64,000 bases of DNA from Cylindrospermum sp. NIES-4074 (GCA_003994795.1 AP018269.1:2658558-2722557); one strand, 5' to 3'; counted from the first letter of the stretch, positions 45,997 to 55,798 are shown. Program-made: numbers and translations. The notes: a model not told the origin generated them from the sequence alone.

Positions 45997-46518
45997 ATGG
46001 CGACAGTTGCATTAGTTCGGGCGCAAATTGTTTCATTAATTCCTGCTCAAGAAATTAGAGCTGCTCAAGAGAAGATCAACGGTATTCGGGATTATCAAAG
46101 TCGGAACTGGGCTATCGGTCTTAATGGTGATAATTTTGAACCTGATGCCTTCCTGGGTTTCTTTACTCAACGTGGATTAGCATTCAAGTATTACATCAAC
46201 AATAAAGGCGTTACAGTTGGTTCTGCATCTGCTTATGGTGATAACATTGCAACGTTAGAAAGATATGTTAATAACATTCGTGCTGAGGAGCACACTGCGG
46301 TTGAATCTACAATCAACGAACTAGCAGCATATAAATCTAATTCCTGGGCAATTGGTCTCAACGGAGATACTCTGCAACCAGATGGATTTAATAGTTTTTT
46401 TGCTGCTAGAGAATTGCCGTTTAAGCCTTTTGTGAGAGGCAGGGTTTCCATTGGTAACGAATCTGCCTATGATGAAAATATCGCTACTCTCAGAAATTAT
46501 CTGAACTCACTTGGCTAA
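45997..46518 (+). CDS. Unknown protein made of two copies of one ~80-residue domain
   Basis: A 173-residue soluble protein. The halves repeat the same pattern: NWAIGLNGDNFEPDAFLGFF...SAYGDNIATLERYVN in the first, SWAIGLNGDTLQPDGFNSFF...SAYDENIATLRNYLN in the second. No signal peptide, membrane segment or known catalytic motif is seen. The invariant WAIGLNGD and SAY.NIATL words suggest a compact fold or ligand site used twice. I do not recognise the family. It is monocistronic with its own leader. Confidence 0.8.
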   Translation: MATVALVRAQIVSLIPAQEIRAAQEKINGIRDYQSRNWAIGLNGDNFEPDAFLGFFTQRGLAFKYYINNKGVTVGSASAYGDNIATLERYVNNIRAEEHTAVESTINELAAYKSNSWAIGLNGDTLQPDGFNSFFAARELPFKPFVRGRVSIGNESAYDENIATLRNYLNSLG

Positions 46519-46540
46519 AATTTGGTACTACTTGTAGCAA

Positions 46541-46690
46541 AGTGCTGAGTGCTGAGTGCTGAGTGCTGAGTGCTGAGTGCGGGGAGTGAGAGATATTAAA
46601 TATTATTCCTCTGCTTCCCCATCTCCCCCCTCTTCCCCATCTCCCCCCTCTTCCCCATCTTCCCTCTCTCCCCACACTCCCCACACCCTT
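46541..46690. repeat. Heptamer array and CCCCATCTCC-type repeat
   Basis: AGTGCTG repeated about five times (46541-46580; the complement of the ctcagca arrays), followed by a pyrimidine-rich repeat cttccccatctcccccct (about 46614-46675). It lies in the convergent spacer between the duplicated-domain gene and the hybrid kinase. Confidence 0.8.
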
Positions 46691-46716
46691 CTTTTTGACC
46701 TAAAAAATTATTTGCT

Positions 46717-49700
46717 TTATCCCATTGGCCGAAGTAGTTGGACAATTGTTTGCACTAACTTTTCCGGATCGACAGGCTTGGAGATATGCACCTGAAAGCC
46801 GGCAGCTAAGGCTTGTTGCTGGTTGATTTCTCCCGCGTAAGCAGTGAGTGCGATCGCCGGAATAGTTCCTCCCTGTTCAGGTGCCCACCTTCTAATTTGC
46901 CGAATCAGGAAATAGCCATCCATTTCTGGCATCCCAATGTCACACAGTAGCAAATTGGGGACATACTGATTTAACAGAGCCAAAGCCTGTGCTGCCGAAG
47001 CGGCTGTTGTCACATCTGCGCCAGATTCTGTGAGGATAAATGCTGCTAACTCTCGCATATCTGCATCATCATCCACAACCAATATCTGAATACCTGTTAG
47101 GTGTGCCACACTTTTGGGATGACTATCATCAGTAGGTAGTTCCTGCTCAACGAGGTTTAACGGTAGCCGGACGCTGAAAGTTGCGCCTAAATTCTGTCCC
47201 GGACTGTCTGCGTGAACAGTTCCCCCATGCAGTTCAGTAAAATGGCGGACGATCGCTAAACCCAATCCCAGTCCGCCGAATTGTCTTGTGGTTGTGCCAT
47301 CTTCTTGCTGGAAGTATTCAAACACATGGGGCAAAAACTCCGGGCTGATGCCTTTGCCAGTATCTTTGACTTTAATTTGAGCATAACTGTCCAGCTGTGA
47401 CAGTTGCACCTCGACTCGTCCCCCGGAAGGTGTGAACTTCACCGCATTGGAGAGCAGGTTCCAAATCACCTGTTGTAAGCGGTTGGCATCACCGACAACG
47501 GTTCCGCAAATTGGGTTGAAAGTGGTTTGGATGTGAATGCTTTTGGCTTCTGCTGCCAGCCGGACTGTTTCCAAGGCTGCTTCAATTGTTACAGCTAAAT
47601 TGACTGGGGCGACATTTAAGGTCATTTTGCCTTGGAGAATGCGTGAGACATCCAATAAGTCTTCGATCAATTGTGCTTGCAGCTTGGCATTACGTTCGAT
47701 TGTTTCTAAGGCTTTGTCAACCTTTGTGGCATCTAGCCGCTTACTGCGTAACATTTGCGTCCAGCCCATAATCGGATTGAGGGGCGATCGCAATTCATGG
47801 GAAAGTACAGCTAGAAATTCGTCTTTCACCCGGTTGGCTGATTCAGCTTTAGCGCGATCTCGTTGAGCTTGCCGATACAACTGAGCATTGTCAATAGCCA
47901 AGGAAGCACGACGAGCCAGTTCTTCTGCTAGTTGCAAATCCACGCTATCATATCGTCGCCCAGATTCAGCTGAGATAAAGGAAATAACCCCTAAAATTCG
48001 GGATTGAGTTCTGAGTGGCACCGTCATTACAGATTTGAACCCAACCTCACGCAAAATTTCTAAATGTTCTGAGTCAACAGCTGCTTGTACGAGTAACTCA
48101 TCGGGAATATCCGCTAACAAATCTGATTTCCCAGTTCGCAAGGTTAATGCAGCACCCCTAAGACCCTTCGTGTCTAAAGGATATTTATCTCTAAGTTGTT
48201 CAGCCCATTGCAGTTTAGCCAGGTCGGTGTGAGCTATGGCAATTTGCTCAATCGCACCATCCTCTTCCACAATGTGAACTGTACACCAATCGGCTAATAA
48301 GGGCACAGTAAGTTGTGCCACTCGCTCTAGGGTGGTTTGATAATCAAGGGAAGAAGCAAGGACTGCACTCGCTTCTGAAAGAAAGCATTGGGCACACTCT
48401 AACTGTACTTGCTCCGTCACATCTACGACATACACCAAAACGTCTTCTATTTGATGATTTGAGTTGACTGTTGGTAGATAGTAAACGTTATAGTAGCCAG
48501 GTCGGCGATCGCTACGTCCGGGAACGTTGACCGCAAAGCTAGGTGAGATAAAGGGCTGCCCTGTGGTGTAAATTTCCTGAAAGACTTCGACTAGATGCGG
48601 GTCAGATTGACCAAAAAGTTCAGGAATTGAATGCCCCAAGTGTTGTTCGCGGTTTAGTCCGTTGATTTGGGCTAATGCTTCATTAATGGCAACAAATCGC
48701 TGGTGTGCATCTAACAGGGCAATTCCCACGGGAGAGGTTTCAAAAATGTTTGCTAGTTGACGCTGTGCAGCTTCCACTTGAGTCCGGGCAATTTGTTCCC
48801 GTTCTAGCAATTGTTCCCGCTCTTGTTCTGCTTGCTTGCGTTGGGTGATGTCAATGAGAATGCCTATCATCCGTGTAGGCTGTCCCTCTGTGTTGTAGGT
48901 AAATTGTCCCCTCGCTTCTGTCCAACGAATAGAGCCATTCGCCCAAAGTGTGCGATATTCGTGGTGATACTCCGTTCTTTTGAGCATGGCTTGTTGAATT
49001 GCCATTTCGGTTTGAGCTAAGTCATCTGGATAAATGCTCTTGAGCCAAAGTTCATAGGTGGGTTTGCACTCATTTGGTTGCAGTCCCAATATGTCGAAGT
49101 TACCTTCTGACCAGCTTACAGTATTCATCTGCATATCCCAGTCCCAGGTTCCCATCCGTCCGACCATCAACGCCAACTGTAGCCTAGCTTTGCTTTCTCG
49201 CAATTCCTCTTCTGCGCGCGATCGCTCCACAGCTAACCAGGTTTTTTGTGCAATCCGCTCCATCAGCGTCACATCCTCCTCTGTCCAGCGTCGAGGTGAG
49301 ACATGATGCAATACAAACAAGCCGACAAACTGCCCTGCTTTCACCAAGGGCACACATAAGAGAGATTTCGTTTGAATAGCATTAAAGTTAGCCGCCCCAG
49401 AGCCGGCAGTCCGGGGGTCAGTATCGACATCATCAACGACAATTGTTTTGCCCTGCTTTAACTCGGCAATGATTTGAGAACCAAAGGAATCCATGTGGTG
49501 AGAGCCAGCTACGCTGAGGACACCATTGCAATAATCGCGATCGACGATCACGTATTCTTGAGTTGGGTCAATTTCACCGTAGGTACAGCGAGTAACTTGG
49601 AAGTGTTGCCCTGTAGCGCTCACCACCTGCCACATGATTTCCTGCGAGTCTTGAATAGCACGAATTGCATCATTTAATTCAATCAGGAATTTCTGTTGTC

Positions 49701-52350
49701 TCTCCTTGTGTTGAACTTCTTCGAGCAGTTGTTCAATTTGTTGTCTTGCGCGCACTTGGGCTGTGACTTCAATGCCATGCATCAACACACCCTGAATTGT
49801 GCCCTCAGCATCCCGCCAAGCCGGAAAGACGCAGTTAAAAAATGCTTCTTCTAATACGCCGTCGCCGTTTCGATCCCAGTAGACAAGTGAATCATCTTGA
49901 ATGAACAAGTCTCCAGTTTGGTAAACCCGATTCAGCACGTCGAAGTAAATTTGTCCCTCTAACTCTGGGAAAACGTCCCGCATAGATTGACCGATAATGT
50001 CTGAGGTGCGCCCAGTCACTTGCAAATAGGTGGGATTGGCAAATTCATATACAAGATCGGGCCCCGTCACAATTGCAATCAAGGCAGGCAACTGCATCAG
50101 AATCTCATGCAACCGCTGGCGTTCGCTTTCTGCTAACCGTCGGGCAGCTTGTTCTCGTTGTAAAAGGCGATCGCGCTCTGCTTCCATGAGTTTGCGTTCT
50201 GTGATGTCCACCGAAACGCCAATCACGCGAATTCCCCGCCCCGTGGCATCGAGATAAACTTGTCCTTGGCTGTTGATCCAGCGTGTAGCTCCGACTAAAT
50301 CAGTGACTCGGTATTCCTGGGAGTAACATTTTTCTCCGGCGATCGCCCATTGAACCGCTGCTATTAACACCTGTCGATCATCTGGATGAATATCTGCAAA
50401 AAAGTCTTCTGCCGTGCCTTCTTGAAAACCCCAAATTTCCGCAGCATTGGGAGAACACACGACGTAATTTTTAGTTAAGTCCATGTCCCAAGCAATCATT
50501 TGGGCAGAGGATAGAGCTAGCTGTAAGCGTTCTTCCGTCTGCCGCAAATTTTCCTCGATTTGCTTGAGTCGAGTCACATCCTGAAACATGACAATACACG
50601 TAGCTGGATGCCCGTACATGGCTGGCAAAACTTCGCCCCAGCAAAGCAATGAGCGCATCCCATCCGGCGTATGCCAATTTATCTCGTGGTTTTCCAGTGG
50701 TTCTCCCCGTGCTATCAGCACCGCAGGCATTTTATCTGTGGGCACGCGATCGCCGTTGGCATCGGTGCAGTAGTAGGTATCACTGTACTCTTCATAAGGT
50801 TTATGTTTAGGTAAGTCACCCCCTGCCAACTCATTGGCAATGCGATTAGAGAAGGTGACTTTTCCCGTTCCTGGTTCCATAAATATCGTTGGTGTTGGCA
50901 TCAAATCCAACACGGTTTCTAACCATTTCTGCTGGTTTGCTAATGCCTCAGCTTGCTGTTGCAGGGCAACTTCAGTCTGCTTGCGTGCGGTGATATCTTG
51001 GAAGACGACAACGGCGGCAATAATTTGATTTTGATGATCCAGAATTGGGGCAGAATTTATGTTAACAAAGATTTGGCTACCGTCACTGCGATGTAGCTCC
51101 ATTTCTTCGTTAGAGACAACTTCACCAGTTCGTAGCGATCGCCCCAAGGGATAATCTTCAGGGGCATAGATTTGTCCATCGGCGCGAAAGGCTACAAATG
51201 GTGTAACAGATTCATATTCCTCCAGTTCCAGCAACTGTTCATAGCCATACCCCACAAGCAGTTTAGCTTGTTCATTGGCGAGAACTAATTTGTTAGATGC
51301 AGCATCGGCAATTAACACACCTGCTGGCAACTGTTGCAAAACGGCTTCAAACTGAGCGCGTTCTGTCTCCCGTTCCCGTAGCAACTGCTCTCGCTCGGCC
51401 TCAGCTTGCTTGCGCTCTGTAATATCACGGAAATAAACTGCCACCCCCTCAGCAGATGGATAGGCATTTACCTCTAACCAACGCGGGACAGCTGGCCCAA
51501 ATTCCTCCCAAGCTACCGGTACTTGTTGGGCTACTGCTCGATGAAATTCTTGGTATGCCAAGCCACCTACCAGTTCAGGAAAAACCTCATGCCAAACGTG
51601 CTTGCCAATCAGTTCTGCTGGTGTTTTATTCAGAATTTCAGCCGCTGCCTGATTTACGTAGGTGTAGTACCAATTGCGGTCAAAAGCCACAAAAGCATCA
51701 GTAATATTTTCCAGAATCGCTGTCACTTGGCGCTCTGTTTCTTGGGCAGCAATGGATTGGGTGCGCTGTTGCTCTACTTGCTTGGTTTCAGTTATGTCCC
51801 GGCTGATGACGATGACTGATACAGGCGTTTTCTCAGCATCCAATTCGGGAACCAACCGAGCCTGATAGTAGCGAATACCAAACGGGGTGGCAAATTCAAA
51901 TTCAATTTCCTGGTCTTGTGCTGTGGCAAACACTTGGCGTAAATGTTCTTCCCAAAACAGGTATATTGGGTCTGACATAAATTCGGACATGGATTTGCCC
52001 AGTAGCGCATCCCGTGAAAGTCCCAAGACTTGCTCAACCACTCGGTTGGCATAGAGGTAACGGATTTGCGAATCGAAGCGGGCGATCGCATCTGGTGCAT
52101 TTTCTAGTAAGGCTTCTAATTCCTGTTTCTGACGCTGTAAGGTGGCAATAATCTGGGCATCGGTATCGAGATGTCGTTGATTTCCCAAGCTGCGGGCCAG
52201 GTGTTCAATGACTTCAGAACGGGAAATTCCTCGCTTTTGAGCTTCTTCATCGAGCGATCGCCACGCTGTACTGGTAAGAGATAGGCTAAATCGTTGTTTC
52301 GTTTCTGAGTCCCAATTGTTAACAAACTTACCAGCAGCGTCACGCTTCAT
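46717..52350 (-). CDS. Hybrid histidine kinase: RHH-like N-terminus, ~8 PAS, 2 GAF, HisKA, HATPase, receiver
   Basis: A giant 1877-residue cytosolic sensor kinase without membrane segments. Residues 1-55 (RFSLSLTSTAWRSLDEEA..RGISRSEVIEHLARSL) look like a ribbon-helix-helix/CopG-type segment. About eight PAS/PAC units (78-880 and 1090-1340) are interleaved with GAF domains (about 905-1070, 1350-1500). The HisKA His is in VLSHELRSPLNPIMG near 1517; HATPase boxes are LSNAVKFTP, DTGKGISP and GLGLGLAIV. The receiver (about 1760-1877) has phospho-Asp in LLLCDIGMPEMDG near 1801. GAF1 contains no obvious CH chromophore motif, so phytochrome function is unlikely. The 157-bp array lies upstream. Confidence 0.93.
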   Translation of the reverse strand: MKRDAAGKFVNNWDSETKQRFSLSLTSTAWRSLDEEAQKRGISRSEVIEHLARSLGNQRHLDTDAQIIATLQRQKQELEALLENAPDAIARFDSQIRYLYANRVVEQVLGLSRDALLGKSMSEFMSDPIYLFWEEHLRQVFATAQDQEIEFEFATPFGIRYYQARLVPELDAEKTPVSVIVISRDITETKQVEQQRTQSIAAQETERQVTAILENITDAFVAFDRNWYYTYVNQAAAEILNKTPAELIGKHVWHEVFPELVGGLAYQEFHRAVAQQVPVAWEEFGPAVPRWLEVNAYPSAEGVAVYFRDITERKQAEAEREQLLRERETERAQFEAVLQQLPAGVLIADAASNKLVLANEQAKLLVGYGYEQLLELEEYESVTPFVAFRADGQIYAPEDYPLGRSLRTGEVVSNEEMELHRSDGSQIFVNINSAPILDHQNQIIAAVVVFQDITARKQTEVALQQQAEALANQQKWLETVLDLMPTPTIFMEPGTGKVTFSNRIANELAGGDLPKHKPYEEYSDTYYCTDANGDRVPTDKMPAVLIARGEPLENHEINWHTPDGMRSLLCWGEVLPAMYGHPATCIVMFQDVTRLKQIEENLRQTEERLQLALSSAQMIAWDMDLTKNYVVCSPNAAEIWGFQEGTAEDFFADIHPDDRQVLIAAVQWAIAGEKCYSQEYRVTDLVGATRWINSQGQVYLDATGRGIRVIGVSVDITERKLMEAERDRLLQREQAARRLAESERQRLHEILMQLPALIAIVTGPDLVYEFANPTYLQVTGRTSDIIGQSMRDVFPELEGQIYFDVLNRVYQTGDLFIQDDSLVYWDRNGDGVLEEAFFNCVFPAWRDAEGTIQGVLMHGIEVTAQVRARQQIEQLLEEVQHKERQQKFLIELNDAIRAIQDSQEIMWQVVSATGQHFQVTRCTYGEIDPTQEYVIVDRDYCNGVLSVAGSHHMDSFGSQIIAELKQGKTIVVDDVDTDPRTAGSGAANFNAIQTKSLLCVPLVKAGQFVGLFVLHHVSPRRWTEEDVTLMERIAQKTWLAVERSRAEEELRESKARLQLALMVGRMGTWDWDMQMNTVSWSEGNFDILGLQPNECKPTYELWLKSIYPDDLAQTEMAIQQAMLKRTEYHHEYRTLWANGSIRWTEARGQFTYNTEGQPTRMIGILIDITQRKQAEQEREQLLEREQIARTQVEAAQRQLANIFETSPVGIALLDAHQRFVAINEALAQINGLNREQHLGHSIPELFGQSDPHLVEVFQEIYTTGQPFISPSFAVNVPGRSDRRPGYYNVYYLPTVNSNHQIEDVLVYVVDVTEQVQLECAQCFLSEASAVLASSLDYQTTLERVAQLTVPLLADWCTVHIVEEDGAIEQIAIAHTDLAKLQWAEQLRDKYPLDTKGLRGAALTLRTGKSDLLADIPDELLVQAAVDSEHLEILREVGFKSVMTVPLRTQSRILGVISFISAESGRRYDSVDLQLAEELARRASLAIDNAQLYRQAQRDRAKAESANRVKDEFLAVLSHELRSPLNPIMGWTQMLRSKRLDATKVDKALETIERNAKLQAQLIEDLLDVSRILQGKMTLNVAPVNLAVTIEAALETVRLAAEAKSIHIQTTFNPICGTVVGDANRLQQVIWNLLSNAVKFTPSGGRVEVQLSQLDSYAQIKVKDTGKGISPEFLPHVFEYFQQEDGTTTRQFGGLGLGLAIVRHFTELHGGTVHADSPGQNLGATFSVRLPLNLVEQELPTDDSHPKSVAHLTGIQILVVDDDADMRELAAFILTESGADVTTAASAAQALALLNQYVPNLLLCDIGMPEMDGYFLIRQIRRWAPEQGGTIPAIALTAYAGEINQQQALAAGFQVHISKPVDPEKLVQTIVQLLRPMG

Positions 52351-52471
52351 AAAGATTTATCCGTATGCATACACGGTTTCTTCTATTTAATCTGAGTTTC
52401 TCTATAATGAGGATCTCCCCTAAGACTGAGGTTTTGGCTCAATTTGACTAGATGGGATAGAGCTAAGTCAT

Positions 52472-53412
52472 GTTTACTGGGTATTAGTCTGTGTAAGTTC
52501 GCTGGTTTTTTAAACGCAGAGGAACGCGGAGTAAACGCGGTGGAACGCGGAGGTTTTCTTTGTTTTTATTCGTTACTTTGACCTCCTGCCTCCTGAATGA
52601 TTTATGATACTTTGTATTTGCGTATGATGTTTACTGGGTATTAGTTTGTGTAAGTTCGCTGGTTTTTTAAACGCAGAGGAACGCGGAGTAAACGCGGTGG
52701 AACGCGGTGGTTTTCTTTGTTTTTATTCGTTACTTTGACCTCCTGGCTCCTGAATGATTTATGATACTTTGTATTTGCGTATGATGTTTACTGGGTATTA
52801 GTTTGTGTAAGTTCGCTGGTTTTTTAAACGCAGAGGAACGCGGAGTAAACGCGGTGGAACGCGGAGGTTTTCTTTGTTTTTATTCGTTACTTTGACCTCC
52901 TGCCTCCTGAATAATTTATGATACTTTGTATTTGCGTATGATGTTTACTGGGTATTAGTTTGTGTAAGTTCGCTGGTTTTTTAAACGCAGAGGAACGCGG
53001 AGTAAACGCGGTGGAACGCGGAGGTTTTCTTTGTTTTTATTCGTTACTTTGACCTCCTGGCTCCTGAATGATTTATGATACTTTGTATTTGCGTATGATG
53101 TTTACTGGGTATTAGTTTGTGTAAGTTCGCTGGTTTTTTAAACGCAGAGGAACGCGGAGTAAACGCGGTGGAACGCGGAGGTTTTCTTTGTTTTTATTCG
53201 TTACTTTGACCTCCTGGCTCCTGAATAATTTATGATACTTTGTATTTGCGTATGATGTTTACTGGGTATTAGTTTGTGTAAGTTCGCTGGTTTTTTAAAC
53301 GCAGAGGAACGCGGAGTAAACGCGGTGGAACGCGGAGGTTTTCTTTGTTTTTATTCGTTACTTTGACCTTCTGGCTCCTGAATAATTATGATACTTTGTA
53401 TTTGCGTATGAT
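52472..53412. repeat. Six-copy 157-bp tandem array (minisatellite-like)
   Basis: Units begin gtttactgggtattag at 52472, 52629, 52786, 52943, 53100 and 53257, exactly 157 bp apart; the last unit is 156 bp. Copies are almost identical, differing mainly at cctcctg(c/g)ctcctgaat(g/a)a. Each contains aacgcagaggaacgcggagtaaacgcgg-type sequence and TTTGTATTTGCGTATGAT. The period is not a multiple of three and stops occur in the frames, so it is non-coding. It fills the divergent spacer between the hybrid kinase and the pentapeptide-TPR gene. Confidence 0.95.
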
Positions 53413-53524
53413 GTGTGTAATGTTTTTCCTGGAACAAAAGTCTGGCAGTAAACATCCGTAATTCTGGAAATACGGCTAAAAGCTGGCTGTATTGTTGAGT
53501 AAAGTTATTTAGCCTAAGTTACAG

Positions 53525-55423
53525 ATGTCAAAAAAGATGAAACAGCCAAGAGGTTGGAAAAAGTTTGTTGTTGCTGTTACTTTATTTACACCGCTGTTGG
53601 TGGTTAATCCAGTTTACGCTGAAAAACCTGAACAAGTTAAGCAGTTACTAGATACCAATAGATGCTCAAAATGTGACTTAAGCCGTGCCAACCTCAGTCG
53701 CAGAAATTTAGTTCGTGCTGACCTTTATCAGGCTAACCTGAATCGTGCAGACTTGAATGGTGCAAACTTGAGTGGTGCTGATTTGAGAAATGCCAACTTG
53801 AGTGGGGCCGAGCTATTTCGTGCTAACCTGTTCCGTGCAGACTTAACGAGTGCAAACCTCAGTAACACAGATTTGAGTGGTGCTGACTTGAGGAGTGCCA
53901 ACTTGAGTAGTGCTGATTTAAGTAATGCTGTTCTCAATGGTGTTGATCTGAGTGGGGTTAATCTCTATCAAGCCAACTTGAGGGGTGTGCGACTTGATAA
54001 TGTTAATCTCAGGGGTGTTAACTTGAATGGTGTAAACCTGAGTGGGGTCAACCTGAGAGGAATTAATTTTAACGGTGTTTCTCTCAATGGTGTCAACCTC
54101 AGTAATACAGATTTGAGTGGGGTGGACTTGCGTGGGGTAGACTTACGTGGGGCTGATTTGAGCCGCAGCAATTTAAGTAATGCTGATTTGAATAATGCCA
54201 ACCTCAATGGTGTTAATCTGAGTAACGCTAACTTGAGGGGTGTGCGACTTGATAATGTTAACCTCAGAGGCGTGAATTTAAATGGTGTAGATTTGAGTGG
54301 TGTAGACCTGAGAAACATTAATTTTAACGGTGTTTCTCTCAATGGTGTTAACCTCAGCAGAGCAAATTTGAATGATTTTAATTTGCGGGGTGTGGAACTG
54401 AAGAATGCAAATTTAAGTTATGCCTCCTTGGAAAATGCTGATTTAGGTAACGCGCAGCTGCAAGGTGCTTACTTGGAAGGTGCTAATCTTAGGAATGCTG
54501 ATTTACGGGGCGCTAACTTAGATGCTGGTAGTGTGCCGGAGAACATTCGCGCTGATGCTGGTGATTATAGCCGATGGGGAGAGACTCAGTATAACAAACG
54601 CGAATACAGAAGTGCGATCGCCTACTATAATAAAGCGATCGCTCTCAATCCCCAAGATAGCCAAGTTTACACCGTTCGCGGTCTAGCTTTTAGCCAATTA
54701 AAAGAATATCCTGCCGCTTTAGCCGATTTCAACCGCGCCATTGAAATTGACCCTAACTATGCTAAAGCATATAATAGTCGGGGGCTGACACGCATTGAGC
54801 AACAAGACTATCCCACCGGTTTAGCTGATTTTGACCAAGCAATTCGCCTCAATCCTAACTATGCTGAAGCATATAATGGAAAAGCTACAATTCGCCGTCT
54901 CCAAAAAGATTATGCAGCAGCGATTGTGGAAGCATCTCAAGCTATTAGAATTGATTCTAAATTTGCGGCAGCGTATAATAACAGAGGTTTAGCCCGATTT
55001 GCCCAACAAGATTATCAGGGCGCTATTAAAGATTATGACGCAGCTATTGATAATGCTAACAAATGGGCTTGGGCATATCTTAACCGAGGAGTTGCCCGTT
55101 CTGCGATGGGTGCATATAGGGATGCAACGGAAGATTATGACAAAGCAATTGAGCTAGATGGCGACTACGTTGACGCTTACTATCAGCGTAGTGTAGCACG
55201 TTTCGCCCGGAAAAAATATGAAGATGCGATTAAAGATGGCGATCGCGTGACTCAAAGAGATCCCAATTATGGAGAAGCTTATGAAAATAAGGGTAATTCT
55301 TTTTTAGCTTTAAAAAAGAAACCAGAAGCTAAATTAGCTTTTGAGCAAGCAGTGAGAATCTATTCGCAAAAACAGGATAATACCAGTTTACAACGAGTGC
55401 AGCAAATTCTCGCAGGGCTTTAA
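53525..55423 (+). CDS. Exported pentapeptide-repeat plus TPR protein
   Basis: A 632-residue protein. A signal peptide (about 1-32; KKFVVAVTLFTPLLVVNPVYA) is followed by about 55 pentapeptide repeats A(D/N)Lxx (about 45-330), which fold as a quadrilateral beta-helix. Seven or so TPR units follow (about 345-630; YNKAIALNPQDSQVYTVRGLAF and similar). A block of about 45 residues (LRGVRLDNVNLRGVNLNGV...) occurs twice, showing internal duplication. Likely a periplasmic or membrane-associated scaffold; the specific role is unknown. The 157-bp array ends about 110 bp upstream. Confidence 0.9.
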   Translation: MSKKMKQPRGWKKFVVAVTLFTPLLVVNPVYAEKPEQVKQLLDTNRCSKCDLSRANLSRRNLVRADLYQANLNRADLNGANLSGADLRNANLSGAELFRANLFRADLTSANLSNTDLSGADLRSANLSSADLSNAVLNGVDLSGVNLYQANLRGVRLDNVNLRGVNLNGVNLSGVNLRGINFNGVSLNGVNLSNTDLSGVDLRGVDLRGADLSRSNLSNADLNNANLNGVNLSNANLRGVRLDNVNLRGVNLNGVDLSGVDLRNINFNGVSLNGVNLSRANLNDFNLRGVELKNANLSYASLENADLGNAQLQGAYLEGANLRNADLRGANLDAGSVPENIRADAGDYSRWGETQYNKREYRSAIAYYNKAIALNPQDSQVYTVRGLAFSQLKEYPAALADFNRAIEIDPNYAKAYNSRGLTRIEQQDYPTGLADFDQAIRLNPNYAEAYNGKATIRRLQKDYAAAIVEASQAIRIDSKFAAAYNNRGLARFAQQDYQGAIKDYDAAIDNANKWAWAYLNRGVARSAMGAYRDATEDYDKAIELDGDYVDAYYQRSVARFARKKYEDAIKDGDRVTQRDPNYGEAYENKGNSFLALKKKPEAKLAFEQAVRIYSQKQDNTSLQRVQQILAGL

Positions 55424-55431
55424 TTTGGTTT

Positions 55432-55764
55432 GTGGGTATCTTGCTTACTCAATATATTCAAGATACCCACCCAGAAACGGATGCCATCATACAGGAAAAA
55501 GTTTTAGAATTTATAGAAACAATAGTTGTATACAAGTTTCCTAATTTAAGCCGAGAGGAGATAGAGTCAATGCTCAATTTAAGTTTGCTCAAACAAACTA
55601 GGGTTTATCAAGAAGCTAAAGAAGAAGGGAAAGAAGAAGGTAAGCTGGAGCTGGCGTTAGCAGTAGTTCCCAAGCTTTTGCAACGTGGTTTAAGTGTGCA
55701 AGAAGTGGCTGAATTATTAGAGGTAGATGTGGAAAGCGTCAGACAAGTTGCTAAAGAAGCGTAG
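55432..55764 (+). pseudogene. C-terminal fragment of an Rpn/DUF2887-type PD-(D/E)XK protein
   Basis: A 110-residue frame from a GTG 8 bp after the pentapeptide-TPR stop. Its content (VLEFIETIVVYKFPNLSREEIE, LKQTRVYQEAKEEGKEEGK, then a helix-turn-helix-like tail) is the conserved C-terminus of cyanobacterial Rpn-family nuclease/transposase-like proteins, which are about 250-300 residues long. The N-terminal nuclease core is absent. It is either a decayed gene fused to this position or, less likely, a small protein in its own right. Confidence 0.6.
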
Positions 55765-55766
55765 AT

Positions 55767-55798
55767 GATACCCCGACTTTTTTAAAAAGTCAGGTATC
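55767..55798. terminator. Bidirectional Rho-independent terminator
   Basis: GACTTTTT-T-AAAAAGTC forms a perfect inner stem, extended by GATACC/GGTATC with a small bulge. It starts 3 bp after the stop of the Rpn fragment and lies 10 bp beyond the stop of the convergent split nuclease gene, so it probably serves both. Confidence 0.7.

Noticed and set aside
52472..53412. CRISPR-like periodicity
   Set aside because: The whole 157-bp unit is repeated with no variable spacers, and no cas genes are nearby.
54968..55400. Possibility that pentapeptide and TPR parts are two genes
   Set aside because: The frame is continuous with no internal start context, and pentapeptide-TPR fusions are common in cyanobacteria.
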